From Betaproteobacteria bacterium (GTDB lineage Bacteria > Pseudomonadota > Gammaproteobacteria > Burkholderiales > Burkholderiaceae_C), in the NCBI GenBank assembly GCA_005884255.1, contig VBDL01000084.1, forward strand, positions 1 through 7,318: a stretch of DNA of 7,318 nucleotides, in the 5' to 3' direction. Of the stretch, positions 6,636 to 7,318 are shown piece by piece. The notes beneath the pieces were generated by a model. That model was not told the DNA's origin. It ran no database searches and saw nothing but the letters and a program-made list of their open reading frames with translations. The position numbers and the translations under genes are program-made. Each line of letters begins with the position of its first letter. Within the stretch, counting starts at the first letter, position 1.

Positions 6636-7318
6636 TGTCTTGACGAGTTCTTGGACGGCGCCGCAGCCATGCCTGCAGTTCCCCGACCAGCCCGCGGCGG
6701 AAGAACGAGACGCAGACGATGAACGTCAGGCCGATGATGATCGTAACCACACCCCCCAGCGCCGCGAGATGGTTCTGCAGGCTGACCACCAGCGCCGCGC
6801 CCACCACCGGGCCCCAGCTGGTGCCCAGGCCGCCGAGCAGGGTCATCAGCAGCACCTCGGTGGACGTGCTCAGCATCACGTCGTTCAGCGACGACAGCTG
6901 CAGCACGAGCGCCTTGAGGGAGCCCGCCAGCCCCGCGAGGCCGGCCGACAGCATGAAGGCGTAGAGCTTGCAGCGGTCGGTGTCGTAGCCGAGCGACGTG
7001 GCGCGCGGCTCATTGTCGCGCAGCGCCTTCAGCGCCTGGCCGAACGGCGAGTTCACGATGCGGTGCACGGCGAGGAATCCGGCGACGAAGACGGCGAGCG
7101 TGAAGTAGTACATGTGGCTATCGACGCCGAGGTCGATGAAGCCCAGCAGGCGCCCGCGCGGGATGCCCTGCATGCCATCTTCGCCGCCGGTCCAGCCGAT
7201 CTGCACCGCCAGGAAGTACGCCACCTGCGACAGTGCGAGCGTGATCATCGCGAAGTAGATGCCGGTGCGGCGAATCGCCAGGCTGCCGATCGCCCAGCCG
7301 ATGGCCACCGCGACCGCC
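6580..7318 (-). CDS. Second LivM-type ABC permease, C-terminal part (5' end outside window)
   Basis: The reading frame is open to the right edge, giving about 245 C-terminal residues; no genuine start is visible, and the GTG at 7308 is an internal Val codon. LivM features are RRTGIYFAMITLALSQVAYF near the visible N-terminus, the loop NSPFGQALKALRDNEPRATSLGYDTDRCKLYAFMLSAGLAGLAGSL, LLGGLGTSWGPVVGAALV, and FRRGLVGEL before a basic, hydrophilic tail (RRRPRTRQDNEHR) that overlaps gntR. It differs clearly from the livM at 2513-3538 (for example GGLGTSWGPVVGA against GGKGTLWGPVIGA), so it belongs to a different transporter and is not a recent copy. A LivH partner is expected just beyond the edge. 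The substrate is unknown. Confidence 0.92.
   Translation of the reverse strand, partial: AVAVAIGWAIGSLAIRRTGIYFAMITLALSQVAYFLAVQIGWTGGEDGMQGIPRGRLLGFIDLGVDSHMYYFTLAVFVAGFLAVHRIVNSPFGQALKALRDNEPRATSLGYDTDRCKLYAFMLSAGLAGLAGSLKALVLQLSSLNDVMLSTSTEVLLMTLLGGLGTSWGPVVGAALVVSLQNHLAALGGVVTIIIGLTFIVCVSFFRRGLVGELQAWLRRRPRTRQDNEHRAEILGSPGEQASRG

Noticed and set aside
5889..6722. A 277-codon plus-strand open frame opposite gntR
   Set aside because: It covers the GntR gene and the end of livM2 in antisense and shows no recognisable domain.

Overview
The window is GC-rich and almost fully coding. It looks like a chromosomal segment of a betaproteobacterium, probably Burkholderiales. This rests on the base composition, the FtsY N-terminus (MFSFFKKK followed by a short Pro/Ala-rich stretch) and the style of the branched-chain-amino-acid-type (Liv/HAAT) transporter proteins. 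The taxonomic call is inference. All protein genes lie on the minus strand; the single tRNA gene is on the plus strand.

Left part (1-961): the N-terminal 262 codons of ftsY (SRP receptor GTPase) run off the left edge. Divergent from it is a tRNA with a CAU anticodon, most likely elongator tRNA-Met. The tRNA has a perfect TATAAT -10 box and a GC-rich discriminator, and is followed by a 26-bp perfect palindrome that fits a terminator for both strands.

Middle (985-5781): a complete five-gene high-affinity ABC importer in the order livJ-livH-livM-livG-livF on the minus strand. It encodes a secreted solute-binding protein, two permeases and two ATPases. From livH onward the genes overlap or nearly touch (livH/livM separated by 5 nt, livM/livG overlapping by 17 nt, livG/livF joined by TGATG), so one operon with coupled translation is very likely. 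An additional 23-bp inverted repeat lies five bases after the livF stop. The last ~27 residues of LivF do not look like the usual LivF C-terminus.

Right part (5964-7318): a GntR-family (FCD-type) regulator whose start codon overlaps by 56 nt the end of a second LivM-type permease gene, which runs off the right edge. The regulator therefore sits between the tail of a second Liv-type system and the complete livJHMGF operon and is the natural candidate to control one or both. The substrate cannot be read from the sequence; HAAT systems of this kind import branched-chain amino acids, amides, urea or aromatic acids.

I do not see a clearly new biological system. The points most worth a second look are the inverted repeat and odd LivF tail next to the tRNA, the regulator with an apparently incomplete FCD metal site, and the compact tRNA promoter.
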